Positions 1 to 9,967 of a DNA stretch of 46,459 nucleotides are shown piece after piece; the first letter of the stretch is position 1, and each line of letters opens with the position of its first letter. The DNA lies in NCBI GenBank assembly GCA_015231865.1, contig JADGAU010000007.1:1-46459 (forward strand), given 5' to 3'. The stretch is from Gammaproteobacteria bacterium. Lineage in GTDB: Bacteria > Pseudomonadota > Gammaproteobacteria > GRL18. The notes beneath the pieces were generated by a model. That model was given only the letters and a program-made list of their open reading frames with translations, was not told the origin of the DNA and did no database searches. The translations under genes were made by a program, and so were the position numbers.

Positions 1-1
1 A

Positions 2-271
2 GCTGAAAATATTGTCGCTCAGCGTCTGGCTGCCTGTGTTAATATCTTACCTCAGGTTCGATCTATTTATCATTGGGAAGGTAATATAGAGTCTGCGGAA
101 GAAAGTTTATTATTAATAAAAAGCCATGTTGATAAATTCGACTCTTTGCAAAATACAATTGTCAATATTCACCCCTATGAAGTCCCGGAAATAATTTCTT
201 TAGATATCAAAGAAGGTTTACCATCATATCTTAACTGGCTTTCTTCAAGCATCTTTGATAAAAGAAATTAA
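2..271 (+). CDS. cutA: CutA-like divalent cation tolerance protein, 3' part only (5' end outside window)
   Basis: Open frame from base 2 translates AENIVAQRLAACVNILPQVRSIYHWEGNIESAEESLLLIKS...HPYEVPEIISLDI...YLNWL, typical CutA C-terminal pattern (HPYEVPE); stop TAA 269-271. Confidence 0.88.
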   Translation, partial: AENIVAQRLAACVNILPQVRSIYHWEGNIESAEESLLLIKSHVDKFDSLQNTIVNIHPYEVPEIISLDIKEGLPSYLNWLSSSIFDKRN

Positions 272-381
272 AATAATAGAATCTTCTTAGTAAATTTGCC
301 TGATTATAGATAAAATAGGTTAAGTCTGCTTTCCAAAAGAGTTATACTGGCACAACTATTATATATTTAGGAAGTTTATAC

Positions 382-2730
382 ATGAATTGGTTTACGTTCA
401 GTTTAAATCATTTAATGATTGTATTATCTGTGTTGATGTTTTCTGGAAATGTTCACTGTGAAGAAGAGTTTTTAAAACCCGAAGAAGCATTTAAATTATC
501 ATCAGTTAAAGTTTTATCTGTCCCTGGCGAAGAAAAACTACTACAAGTTAAATGGAAAATAGCTGATAAATACTATCTATATAAAAGCAAAGTCAGTTTT
601 TATTCGAACAATGAAGAAATTCAAGTTGGTGAATTAGAATTACCTAGCGGTGAAATTAAAAATGATGAATTTTTTGGAAGAATAGAAGTCTACAAAAAAT
701 CTTTAACTGCACTTGTTCGAATTACAACAGCCTTAAGTGGTGATTTGTCTATTATGGCAAAAACGCAGGGTTGCGCAGAGGCGGGACTATGTTATCCTCC
801 GTTAAGACAAAAAATATCATTTTCATTGGCTGCATCTGTAGCAAAAAAAGAATCTGTTAAAACAGAAAAGTCTGAATTACTTCCAGAATTATTAACTTCG
901 AATAGTGCATCGTCTGCAAAATCAGTTTTTCAGGCGTTAGAGCAAACCACAGAACAAGACGATGAGTTTTTACCGCCAGAAAAAGCATTTCAGGTTGAAG
1001 TGGCTAAGAATGAACAAGGAAAACTGGTGGCGACATGGACTATTGCCCCGGGATATTACCTCTATCAGGATAAATTTAAGTTTGAAACGATCCCTGCTGT
1101 TGATAATGCATTTGCGGCTATTAACTTCCCACCAGCGAAAACAAAAACTGATGATATTTTGGGCACTTATAAGGTATACGCTAAGCAAGTTGCAATTGAA
1201 ATTCCTTTAACCGCTAAGATAGAAAACAAAAAGGATCTTCAGCTTAAGATTACTTATCAGGGCTGTGCAGAAGCGGGTCTTTGCTATCCGTTAATGAAAA
1301 AAACTATTGACCTTAACCCTGCTGATTTAAAACTTGCTGATTCCAGTGAAGGTGTAGAGCAAACAAATGTGGCAGCACAAGGAGTAAGCGAATCAGAGCA
1401 ACTTATGTCTGAACAGGACCAATTAGCCAGTATTCTAGATAAAGGTAATGTCTTTTGGACATTGCTCATTTTCTTCGGACTGGGCTTAGCACTTGCTTTC
1501 ACTCCCTGTGTTTTTCCAATGATTCCAATTTTATCTGGAATTATTGCCGGTCAAGGCGATGATATTACTACCCGTAAAGCCTTTACGATGTCCACATTAT
1601 ATGTGTTAGCAATGGCTGTCACTTATACCATTGCCGGTGTGATTGCTGGAATGTCTGGTGAGAATATCCAAATTTGGTTCCAGACTCCATGGGTTCTGGG
1701 TGTTTTTGCCGGTATCTTTGTACTTTTGGCCTTATCAATGTTTGGTTTCTATGAAATTCAACTGCCATCAAGTATACAAAGCAAAATGACTGAAATTAGT
1801 AATAATCAAAAAGGTGGCAAGTACTCTGGTGTTATTGTTATGGGCTTTCTGTCTGCTCTGATAGTTGGCCCATGTGTTGCTCCACCATTGATGGGTGTAC
1901 TAATTTATATTAGTCAGACGGGCGACCCGTACCTGGGTGGTGCAGCACTATTTTTAATGAGCCTGGGCATGGGATTACCACTTATTGCCATTGGCACATC
2001 GGCAGGTAAGTTCTTACCTAAAGCCGGTGGTTGGATGGACTCAGTAAAAGTCTTCTTTGGTATTATGATGTTAGCCCTTGCGGTCTGGATGCTTGAGCGA
2101 GTATTAGCTCCAGGCTTAATTATGGTTTTATGGGCATTGTTATTGATTTTCTCAGCCGTGTATCTGGGTGCTTTAACGCCAATTACAGACTCGACAAGCG
2201 GTTGGGCTAGGTTTAGAAAAGCAAGCGGTTTAGTGTTATTGCTTTATGGTGTTATCCTGATTGTCGGTGCAGCTAAAGGCAATGAAAGTGTTTTTACTCC
2301 TTTGAAAGATAAAATGATCTATGGTGTCGCTGGTCAGCAGGCAAATGCTTCACCAGAGCACCTAAACTTTGATACGGTTGTTACTAATAAAGCGCTTGAT
2401 GACAAACTTACCGAAGCTAAAAATGCAGGAAGATATGCCATGCTGGATTATTATGCAGATTGGTGTATTTCATGTAAGGAATTGGAAAAATATACTTTTA
2501 CAGATCAAATTGTTATTGATACGCTTAAAAATGTAACCTTGCTGCAGGCAAATGTAACTGTTGATAATGACGAGACGAGTCAATTAATGAAACGTTTTAG
2601 TATTATTGGCCCGCCGGCAATCTTGTTTTTTGCACCAAACGGTAAAGAAATGAAGCGTTTTAGATTAGTTGGCTATAAAAATGCTGAACAATTTAAAGCA
2701 CATATAGATAAGGTTTTATCAAGTAATTAA
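382..2730 (+). CDS. dsbD: Thiol:disulfide interchange protein DsbD with two tandem N-terminal alpha domains
   Basis: Membrane core with FTPCVFPMIPIL and VGPCVAPPLMG; C-terminal thioredoxin-like YADWCISCKELE; two copies of the alpha-domain motif QGCAEAGLCYP. Confidence 0.93.
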   Translation: MNWFTFSLNHLMIVLSVLMFSGNVHCEEEFLKPEEAFKLSSVKVLSVPGEEKLLQVKWKIADKYYLYKSKVSFYSNNEEIQVGELELPSGEIKNDEFFGRIEVYKKSLTALVRITTALSGDLSIMAKTQGCAEAGLCYPPLRQKISFSLAASVAKKESVKTEKSELLPELLTSNSASSAKSVFQALEQTTEQDDEFLPPEKAFQVEVAKNEQGKLVATWTIAPGYYLYQDKFKFETIPAVDNAFAAINFPPAKTKTDDILGTYKVYAKQVAIEIPLTAKIENKKDLQLKITYQGCAEAGLCYPLMKKTIDLNPADLKLADSSEGVEQTNVAAQGVSESEQLMSEQDQLASILDKGNVFWTLLIFFGLGLALAFTPCVFPMIPILSGIIAGQGDDITTRKAFTMSTLYVLAMAVTYTIAGVIAGMSGENIQIWFQTPWVLGVFAGIFVLLALSMFGFYEIQLPSSIQSKMTEISNNQKGGKYSGVIVMGFLSALIVGPCVAPPLMGVLIYISQTGDPYLGGAALFLMSLGMGLPLIAIGTSAGKFLPKAGGWMDSVKVFFGIMMLALAVWMLERVLAPGLIMVLWALLLIFSAVYLGALTPITDSTSGWARFRKASGLVLLLYGVILIVGAAKGNESVFTPLKDKMIYGVAGQQANASPEHLNFDTVVTNKALDDKLTEAKNAGRYAMLDYYADWCISCKELEKYTFTDQIVIDTLKNVTLLQANVTVDNDETSQLMKRFSIIGPPAILFFAPNGKEMKRFRLVGYKNAEQFKAHIDKVLSSN

Positions 2731-2745
2731 TTATTTCTTATTATA

Positions 2746-4404
2746 ATGGAAAACGATCTCGAAATTATTTATCAGGAAATAGTTCCTCAGCAAGAGAAAT
2801 TAAGAGGTTCCTTTGATACTAAAAAGTTAGCAGTTGATAATTGGTACAAAAGCCTACATCTTATCAATACCGCGGAGACACAAGAAAGAATCAGCCTGGT
2901 ATTAACGGAAGTGAATCAGTTACAAGTCCCTTATGATGAGCGCAAATATTTATTGGACTTACTCTATGAGCCGGTGATTTCATTAGCAGGGCATGTCAAA
3001 AAAACATATCTTGATACCAAGTTTCCCTTAGCGGCTGAAGATAAAGAAAAAGTTAATAATTGTATTAAGTTATATAATCAATTAATTGTTGGTCATTCAA
3101 TTATTCTATTGGAGTTAGTAGACAATAGAACTCGACGGTTTTTATCAATTATTACAGGCAGACAAAAAAAAGAATTAGCAGAAACAATACAAGTTATAAC
3201 CCGTTATTTAACTCAAATTGTTTTAACTAATTTTGAAGTATACAATCAGGCTCCATCAGCGATATGGGAAAAATTATATGCTCTTTATCAATTCTCTGAG
3301 AAGAAAAAAATAGATAATTTAATGGTCACTGATAAAATGCTTCGCGCTGAAACCAGTGTTAAATTAACATTTTTGCAGTCTCTATTATTATCCCTGGCTG
3401 ATCCCTATCACTTTAATCAGCAGCAAATATATTTTATATATAAACATCTTGCCCACTGGGCAAAGTTCGTTAAGATGTCTTCTGAAGATAAATCAAAGGA
3501 TACTAATTTTTCTGCAGTTAACTTAACAGAAGAATTTATGCCGACATTTTTCCCACGAGGCAAGGAGCCAAAACGTTCTGATATGCTCTACCTTGACTCA
3601 CATGAATTAACGATAGAGCGTATTAATGAAAGTGAAGAAGAAGTGGGTGGATTTCTTTCTCCAAAGATTAAAGAAGCTTTATTGTCGCAATTAAAAGTTT
3701 CATTAGCAGTTTTTGTTGAAAGAAAGCATGATCGTCGTGAATTTTTCTCAGAAGTTAAAATAGTAATGGGAATTAATCATGTCCACTATGTACTAAATAA
3801 TTATCAGAATCCTGAATGGGTTAGTAATGCGAATTTTGAATCTAAAATATCGGATGAAGAAGATATTGATTATGGAGCATTAAACTCATTAAATTCCCTG
3901 CTTTCTCCGAGTAAACCCCCAGAGCCTCTAAAAATTGAAACATTTTTGACTGAAAATGCGAGCTTAAACGGTTTAAGTCTGGTTTGGGTAAGCCCAGAAA
4001 GCGTTAAGCTAAATATTGGAGAAGTTGTTGCAGTTAGTCATTCCAAGGAAGATAAACCTAATCAATGGGCTGTTGCAGTAATTAGGCGCATACAATATGG
4101 AGATAATCAGCCATTAAGAGTTGGTATACAAATTATCTCTTCACATAAAACTAAAGCAATTGGTGTTATGCGTCCGGATGAATTTAAGAAATATAGGGCA
4201 TTATATTTACCCGCTACTGATAAATTTTCTGCGCAGCCGACAATATTAACGGATGCATTAACTTTTAATGAAAATGAATTATTAAAAATTGTGCCTTGCT
4301 CAAAAACAGTTGCTGGTGCACCAGAACGTACAATTCGTTTAATGCAAAATAAAGAGACGACTTCATTTTATATGCGTTTTGAACTAGGTTTGGAAAACAA
4401 CTAA
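2746..4404 (+). CDS. Uncharacterised 552-aa protein; C-terminal third resembles a PilZ-like beta-barrel region (tentative)
   Basis: Long ORF 15 bp after dsbD on the same strand; C-terminal pattern LSLVWVSPESVKLNIGEVVAVS...WAVAVIRRIQYGDNQPLRVGIQIIS. Confidence 0.55.
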   Translation: MENDLEIIYQEIVPQQEKLRGSFDTKKLAVDNWYKSLHLINTAETQERISLVLTEVNQLQVPYDERKYLLDLLYEPVISLAGHVKKTYLDTKFPLAAEDKEKVNNCIKLYNQLIVGHSIILLELVDNRTRRFLSIITGRQKKELAETIQVITRYLTQIVLTNFEVYNQAPSAIWEKLYALYQFSEKKKIDNLMVTDKMLRAETSVKLTFLQSLLLSLADPYHFNQQQIYFIYKHLAHWAKFVKMSSEDKSKDTNFSAVNLTEEFMPTFFPRGKEPKRSDMLYLDSHELTIERINESEEEVGGFLSPKIKEALLSQLKVSLAVFVERKHDRREFFSEVKIVMGINHVHYVLNNYQNPEWVSNANFESKISDEEDIDYGALNSLNSLLSPSKPPEPLKIETFLTENASLNGLSLVWVSPESVKLNIGEVVAVSHSKEDKPNQWAVAVIRRIQYGDNQPLRVGIQIISSHKTKAIGVMRPDEFKKYRALYLPATDKFSAQPTILTDALTFNENELLKIVPCSKTVAGAPERTIRLMQNKETTSFYMRFELGLENN

Positions 4405-4417
4405 AGTATCGCATTAA

Positions 4418-5386
4418 CTAAAACACGGACTCTTTATAAGCAGCACCAGGCGTTTCTCTAACTAACTTAGGTACTAAATATCCAGGCAGTCTTGTTTTAA
4501 GTTGTTGAATTAGCATAATTGCATGCTGATCAGATACTTCAAAATGTCCGGTGCCAATCACTTTATCTAGTTGATGCAAATAATAGGGTAATACACCATA
4601 TTGAAGTAATCGCTCACTTAAGTCAGACAGAGATTCTACTGAATCATTTATGCCTTTAAGTAATACACTTTGATTTAATAGTTGGATATTGTTAAATTTT
4701 AGCTGCTGTAATTTTTGTTGCACTTCACTATCTAATTCATTTGCATGATTACAGTGAAAAACAATCGTAAGAGGTTTTGTCAGACTTTTAAATATTGAAA
4801 TTAATTCATCATCAATACGTTTTGGTTCAACGATAAGTTGTCGAGTGTGAATCCTTAAATATTGAAGTTGAGACAATTTGTTTAGTCGAGTTAAGATTTT
4901 CCCGAGGTTTTTATTACTCAATAGCAGCGGATCTCCACCGCTTAAAATGACTTCTTTTATATCTGATTTTTTTTGTATCTGAATGATTTGATTTTCAATA
5001 TTTTGTTTATTAATGGCCTGTTCATGATAGGGGAAGTGGCGTCGAAAACAATACCTGCAATGGATGCCGCAGGCAGAAGTAGGCATTAATAATAAGCGAG
5101 CCTGATATTTTTGAATGAGTCCATTATCATCAATATAGTCACGCTCCTTTAAGGGATCAAATTCATATCGACTTGCCTGTTCTAGCTCTGCTATTCGTGG
5201 CAGAATTTGTAATAATAAGGGATCATAGGGGTTTCCTTTCTCCATTTTAGCAATAAAAGAGTAGGGAACTCTTAAGGAAAAATCTTGATGTATTTTATCT
5301 GAATAATTGACTTGTGCCTTATTTAAAGAAAGTAATTCCAATAATTCATTGATGTCAGTACAAATTGTTTTCTTAGAAGTAAGCAA
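4418..5386 (-). CDS. epmB: EF-P beta-lysylation protein EpmB (lysine 2,3-aminomutase-like radical SAM)
   Basis: Radical SAM motif CGIHCRYCFRRHFPY, KEVILSGGDPLLL, C-terminal YLVPKLVRETPGA; divergent from efp-epmA. Confidence 0.92.
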   Translation of the reverse strand: MLTSKKTICTDINELLELLSLNKAQVNYSDKIHQDFSLRVPYSFIAKMEKGNPYDPLLLQILPRIAELEQASRYEFDPLKERDYIDDNGLIQKYQARLLLMPTSACGIHCRYCFRRHFPYHEQAINKQNIENQIIQIQKKSDIKEVILSGGDPLLLSNKNLGKILTRLNKLSQLQYLRIHTRQLIVEPKRIDDELISIFKSLTKPLTIVFHCNHANELDSEVQQKLQQLKFNNIQLLNQSVLLKGINDSVESLSDLSERLLQYGVLPYYLHQLDKVIGTGHFEVSDQHAIMLIQQLKTRLPGYLVPKLVRETPGAAYKESVF

Positions 5387-5478
5387 TAGAGCATGTTCTG
5401 TCTGATTAGAAAATGTTATTATAGCAACACTTTATTTATAACAGATACTCATAGGTAGATATCTGAGGCTCAAAATAT

Positions 5479-5571
5479 GCACGAAATAGCTTCCCCCTTT
5501 ATCAAATCTTCCCTAACTTCTCTTTTCTACTCTCAAGGGGTACTAAGTAAAGAGGGGGACTATATGGTGCA
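5479..5571. repeat. Small inverted-repeat (MITE-like) element between epmB and efp
   Basis: Imperfect terminal inverted repeats: TGCACGAAATAGCTTCCCCCTTTA versus reverse complement of the other end TGCACCATATAGTCCCCCTCTTTA. Confidence 0.5.
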
Positions 5572-5620
5572 AAGCTTAAGTACTTACTAATGAACAGATA
5601 ATAGAAATTTAGAGGAAACT

Positions 5621-6190
5621 ATGGCTTCTTATAGTACAAACGAATTTAAAAGCGGTTTAAAAATTATGATTGATAATGATCCTTGTGCCATTATTGAAAA
5701 TGAATTTGTTAAACCGGGAAAAGGTCAGGCTTTTAACCGGGTCAAAATTAGAAACTTAAAAACAGGCCGTGTGGTTGAAAGAACCTTTAAATCGGGTGAG
5801 TCGGTGGAAGCTGCCGATGTTATTGATACAACTTTACAATACCTCTATTCAGATGGTGAATTCTGGTATTTTATGAATACCGATAGTTTTGAGCAAATTG
5901 GTGCTGACAAATCTGCTGTTGCAGATTCAGAGATTTGGTTAAAAGAGCAGGATATGTGCGAGATTACTTTGTGGAATGGCGACCCAATTGCGGTTACTGT
6001 GCCCAATTTTGTTAACTTAACCGTAAGTGATACGGATCCGGGCGTTCGTGGTGATACCTCCGGCGGCGGTAGCAAACCAGCTACCATGGAAACAGGTGCG
6101 GTTGTTCAGGTTCCTTTATTTATTAATATTGGCGATATTCTAAAAGTAGATACGAGAACAGGTAAATATGTTGCTCGTGCCAAAGATTAA
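5621..6190 (+). CDS. efp: Elongation factor P
   Basis: [46 protein letters not shown]; Lys34 falls in the PGKGQA loop. Confidence 0.97.
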   Translation: MASYSTNEFKSGLKIMIDNDPCAIIENEFVKPGKGQAFNRVKIRNLKTGRVVERTFKSGESVEAADVIDTTLQYLYSDGEFWYFMNTDSFEQIGADKSAVADSEIWLKEQDMCEITLWNGDPIAVTVPNFVNLTVSDTDPGVRGDTSGGGSKPATMETGAVVQVPLFINIGDILKVDTRTGKYVARAKD

Positions 6191-7155
6191 TGTCAAATAG
6201 TTTTGATTTTAACGTTCTACATGAACGGGCTAAGTTATATTACTTAGTCCGTTTATTTTTTGAAAAAAGTACCGCGCTTGAAGTTGAGACACCAATCCTT
6301 TCAAGTTCAACAACAACAGAACCATTTATCGATAGTTTTGATTTGGTTGAAGGTAATCAGCGTTTATTCTTACACACCTCTCCTGAATTTTATATGAAGC
6401 GATTACTGACAGCTGTACAGCAGGATATTTACCAATTAGTAAAAGTTTTTCGCCGAGAAGAAAGTGGTAACAAACATTTACGAGAGTTTAGTTTACTTGA
6501 ATGGTATCGAGTAAATATTGATGAACAAGCTTTAATAGATGATGTTGCAAACTTGATGCAATCAATTTGGGTATCATTTAGACCAGATAATGAAAAATTA
6601 ACAGTCGAAAAAATAAGTTACCAAACACTTTTTGAAAATTATTATCAAATCAATCCACATCAAACAACAATAAGCGAACTTAAAGCATGCGCAAAACATT
6701 CTGGTCTGATATCATTAGAGACTGCTCTAGGGGATGAAAAAGATCGCTGGTTGGATGCTTTAATGTCTTGTGTGTTAGAGTCTAATTTAGGTGGTACTCA
6801 TTCAGATCCTAAAATGACATTCATCTATGATTATCCGAAATCACAATGTGCATTAGCCAGAATATCAAAAGATGAACAGGGAAACCAAGTTGCTAAGCGA
6901 TTTGAGCTTTATATTGCCGGTGTGGAGTTGGCTAATGGGTTTTATGAGCTAAATGATGAAAAGGAACAACGTCGACGTTTTAATAATGAAAACAGCTATC
7001 GGCGTATGATAGAAAAAGAACAAATACCATTAGATGAAGAATTTTTAAACGATCTAGATACACTACCAGAGTGTGCAGGAGTAGCATTGGGCATAGATCG
7101 TTTGCTTATGTTGCTATTAGGCAAAAATAGTGTTCATGAAGTTGTATATCCATAA
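6190..7155 (+). CDS. epmA: EF-P--lysine lysyltransferase EpmA (PoxA/GenX)
   Basis: Class II LysRS-like catalytic domain (VFRREESGNKHLREFSLLEWYR; ECAGVALGIDRLLML) without anticodon-binding domain; start overlaps the efp stop. Confidence 0.94.
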   Translation: MSNSFDFNVLHERAKLYYLVRLFFEKSTALEVETPILSSSTTTEPFIDSFDLVEGNQRLFLHTSPEFYMKRLLTAVQQDIYQLVKVFRREESGNKHLREFSLLEWYRVNIDEQALIDDVANLMQSIWVSFRPDNEKLTVEKISYQTLFENYYQINPHQTTISELKACAKHSGLISLETALGDEKDRWLDALMSCVLESNLGGTHSDPKMTFIYDYPKSQCALARISKDEQGNQVAKRFELYIAGVELANGFYELNDEKEQRRRFNNENSYRRMIEKEQIPLDEEFLNDLDTLPECAGVALGIDRLLMLLLGKNSVHEVVYP

Positions 7156-7215
7156 TCTTTTGGTCAAATATCATGGGTATAAGTTTTAGTAATTACGATA
7201 ATTAGGGGAATAGTT

Positions 7216-8076
7216 ATGGCTAAAAAGAAACAAGATAATTCAAAAGATAACTCAAAAGACAATAAAACTTATAAGCTCATCAATGGGCAGAAAAAGATTA
7301 AAAATGAAGTTTACGAAAAGGAGTTAGTAAAACTGCAGCTTGAACTGGTTAAACTTCAGGAATGGATTAAGGAGAAAGGTTTAAAAGTTGCTGTTATCTT
7401 TGAAGGACGTGATGCCGCCGGGAAAGGTGGTGTAATTAAACGAATCACACAATATTTAAATCCCAGGGTTAGTCCGGTTGTTGCTTTGCCTGCACCAACT
7501 GAACGTGAAAAAACGCAATGGTATTTTCAGCGCTATGTGGCCCACTTACCGGCAGCAGGTGAAATGGCACTATTTGATCGCAGTTGGTATAACCGCGCTG
7601 GTGTTGAACGTGTTATGGGCTTTTGTAATGACGAAGAGCATGCAGAATTTTTACGTTCATGCCCGGAATTTGAACGTATGCTGGTGCGTTCAGGAATTAT
7701 TCTAATTAAATACTGGTTTTCGGTATCTGATGAAGTTCAGGAAGAACGTTTTCAGAGCCGTTTGACTGATCCACTTAAACAATGGAAATTAAGTCCAATG
7801 GATTTAGAGTCTAGAATGAAGTGGGAGGAATATTCCAAAGCTAAAGATGAAATGTTTGCCTATACAGATATTAAACAAGCGCCCTGGTATGTGGTTAATT
7901 CTGATGTAAAAAAACATGCTCGTTTAAACTGCATTTCTCACTTATTGAGCATGATCCCTTATGAAGATTTAAGTAAAGAGAAAAAGATCGTTCTGGAGAA
8001 AAGGACACAGAGTCAAGGTTATATTCGTCCACCTATGTCAGATCAGACTTTTATACCGGAAGTTTTTCCTAAATAA
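7216..8076 (+). CDS. ppk2: Polyphosphate kinase 2
   Basis: Walker A FEGRDAAGKGGVIKRI, FDRSWYNRAGVERVMGFC, SPMDLESRMKWEEYSKAKDEMF. Confidence 0.93.
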   Translation: MAKKKQDNSKDNSKDNKTYKLINGQKKIKNEVYEKELVKLQLELVKLQEWIKEKGLKVAVIFEGRDAAGKGGVIKRITQYLNPRVSPVVALPAPTEREKTQWYFQRYVAHLPAAGEMALFDRSWYNRAGVERVMGFCNDEEHAEFLRSCPEFERMLVRSGIILIKYWFSVSDEVQEERFQSRLTDPLKQWKLSPMDLESRMKWEEYSKAKDEMFAYTDIKQAPWYVVNSDVKKHARLNCISHLLSMIPYEDLSKEKKIVLEKRTQSQGYIRPPMSDQTFIPEVFPK

Positions 8077-8108
8077 AATGACATCAACATAATTTCCAAA
8101 GGTTATGG

Positions 8109-8939
8109 CTAACGAGCTAAATCAATTAACTTACACAACTCACTTAACCCCTCGACTGCACGAGGGGTTTGTCTATGTAATAAGTCACTATCAATTTGGT
8201 AGATATGCTTATTTTTAACAGCAGCTATGTGCTGCCATTTTGACCATAACTCAAGCTCAGTTTTGTTGATGTTATCTGCCTTAAAATCAACAGGAATAAT
8301 CACCAACTGAGGATTTTTACTCAGCAAGTTTTCCATAGAAATCATTGGATATGTGGTGGTACTATTAGCAAAAATATTATTACCACCACAGTCGTTAATC
8401 AGGCTATTAATCCAGTTATTTGAACCAATGGTTCGTAATGGCGAATGCCATAGCTGATAAAACACATCCACTCTTTTCTTATTAGAATAAAGTGCTTTGA
8501 TATATTGATATTCTGTTTCTAATTTTTTTATAACTTGTTCAGTATTTTTTTGCTGATGAATTAGTTTGGCAATCTTTGAAATATCAGCGCTAACTTCATC
8601 TATGGTTTGCGGATTGCTATAGAAAATTTTATAACCCAGGGATTCTAACCGCTTTAAATCCTGTATTTTATTACCAGTTTTCCAGGCAATAATTAAATCA
8701 GGTTTTAAATCAAGAACCTTTTCAATTTGAATGCCATGATAATTACCAATAATGGGGATTTGTCTGGCTTGTTTCGGATAATCAGCATGGGATAAGGTCG
8801 CAACTATTTGTTTGCCAGCGCCAATGGCATAAAGGATCTCTACCGAATGAGGAGATAAAGCAATAATTCGCTGAGAATTATTAGCATGAACGAAGTGACT
8901 AATAAATATTGTAAATATAAGTGTAAAAAAAAGTTTCAT
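8109..8939 (-). CDS. btuF: Cobalamin ABC transporter substrate-binding protein
   Basis: Periplasmic binding fold pattern RIIALSPHSVEILYAIGAGKQIVATLSHADYP; operon with btuC/btuD/btuB behind a cobalamin riboswitch. Confidence 0.85.
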   Translation of the reverse strand: MKLFFTLIFTIFISHFVHANNSQRIIALSPHSVEILYAIGAGKQIVATLSHADYPKQARQIPIIGNYHGIQIEKVLDLKPDLIIAWKTGNKIQDLKRLESLGYKIFYSNPQTIDEVSADISKIAKLIHQQKNTEQVIKKLETEYQYIKALYSNKKRVDVFYQLWHSPLRTIGSNNWINSLINDCGGNNIFANSTTTYPMISMENLLSKNPQLVIIPVDFKADNINKTELELWSKWQHIAAVKNKHIYQIDSDLLHRQTPRAVEGLSELCKLIDLAR

Positions 8940-8947
8940 TGCAGAAA

Positions 8948-9967
8948 TTAAGCGTTTTTATTTCTTAAAATGATAAAGAAAAAAACACTGCCAATAGCGG
9001 CTGTGACAATGCCAACCGGTAAAACCTGATTCTCAAATACCGTACGGGCAATAATATCCACCCAAATTAAAAAGATACTGCCTAATAAAAAGGCGGAAAT
9101 AAAGACTTTATGAAAAACTGAGCCAACTATCATTCGTGCTATATGTGGGATCATTAAACCGACAAAAGCTATACCGCCAACTTGTGCAACTAAAGTACCG
9201 GTAATAATGGCAGAAATAATCAGCAGAGAAAGTCGTAAAGAGTTTACCGGCACACCCAGACTTAAGGCACTATCATCTCCTGTTTGAATAGCTGCTATCC
9301 AGTTTCTATAAATTAAGCCAATCATAAGCCCTAAAGTCACCATGACAAAAGGTAAAGCAAGATTTTGCCATTGAATATGCGAAAAACTACCCATCATCCA
9401 AAATAGCAAAGTTGCACTAACATCCGGTGCTGAATAATAGAGGATTAAACTGGTAAATGCACTGAGCATAAACGAAACGGCAACGCCCGATAATAATAAC
9501 CGTTCAACTTTAAAGGCATGTCTTCCAGCCAAAGTGAGCATTAAAAATAATGAGAATATAGCGCCTGCTAAAGCACCCATCGTAATAGGTAAGTTCAACC
9601 AAAGAATTAAAGTGGATATCGCCATTGAAACCACAGCGCCTAAAGCAGCACCGGAAGAAATACCTAATAAATAGGGATCTGCCAATGGATTTCGAGTAAT
9701 TGTTTGTAATATGGTGCCACTTAAAGCCAAGCCTGCTCCAGTTATCATTGCCATCAATGCTCTGGGAAGACGTAATTCCCAAATTATCTGCCAATTGCTT
9801 GATTGTATATCACAGCTGGAATTAGAAAAACAAAGAATCATTTCATAGATTTCATTTGTAGCAATGGAAACACTACCAATACTAATTGCACAGATAACGG
9901 AGATAATCAGCAATATCAATAGTGCAAAAACGGGAAATTTAAAATTATTTCTAACTGGATTAATCAT
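8948..9967 (-). CDS. btuC: Cobalamin ABC transporter permease (FecCD family)
   Basis: LRLPRALMAMITGAGLALSGTILQTITRNPLADPYLLGISSGAALGA; GGIAFVGLMIPHIARM. Confidence 0.9.
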   Translation of the reverse strand: MINPVRNNFKFPVFALLILLIISVICAISIGSVSIATNEIYEMILCFSNSSCDIQSSNWQIIWELRLPRALMAMITGAGLALSGTILQTITRNPLADPYLLGISSGAALGAVVSMAISTLILWLNLPITMGALAGAIFSLFLMLTLAGRHAFKVERLLLSGVAVSFMLSAFTSLILYYSAPDVSATLLFWMMGSFSHIQWQNLALPFVMVTLGLMIGLIYRNWIAAIQTGDDSALSLGVPVNSLRLSLLIISAIITGTLVAQVGGIAFVGLMIPHIARMIVGSVFHKVFISAFLLGSIFLIWVDIIARTVFENQVLPVGIVTAAIGSVFFFIILRNKNA

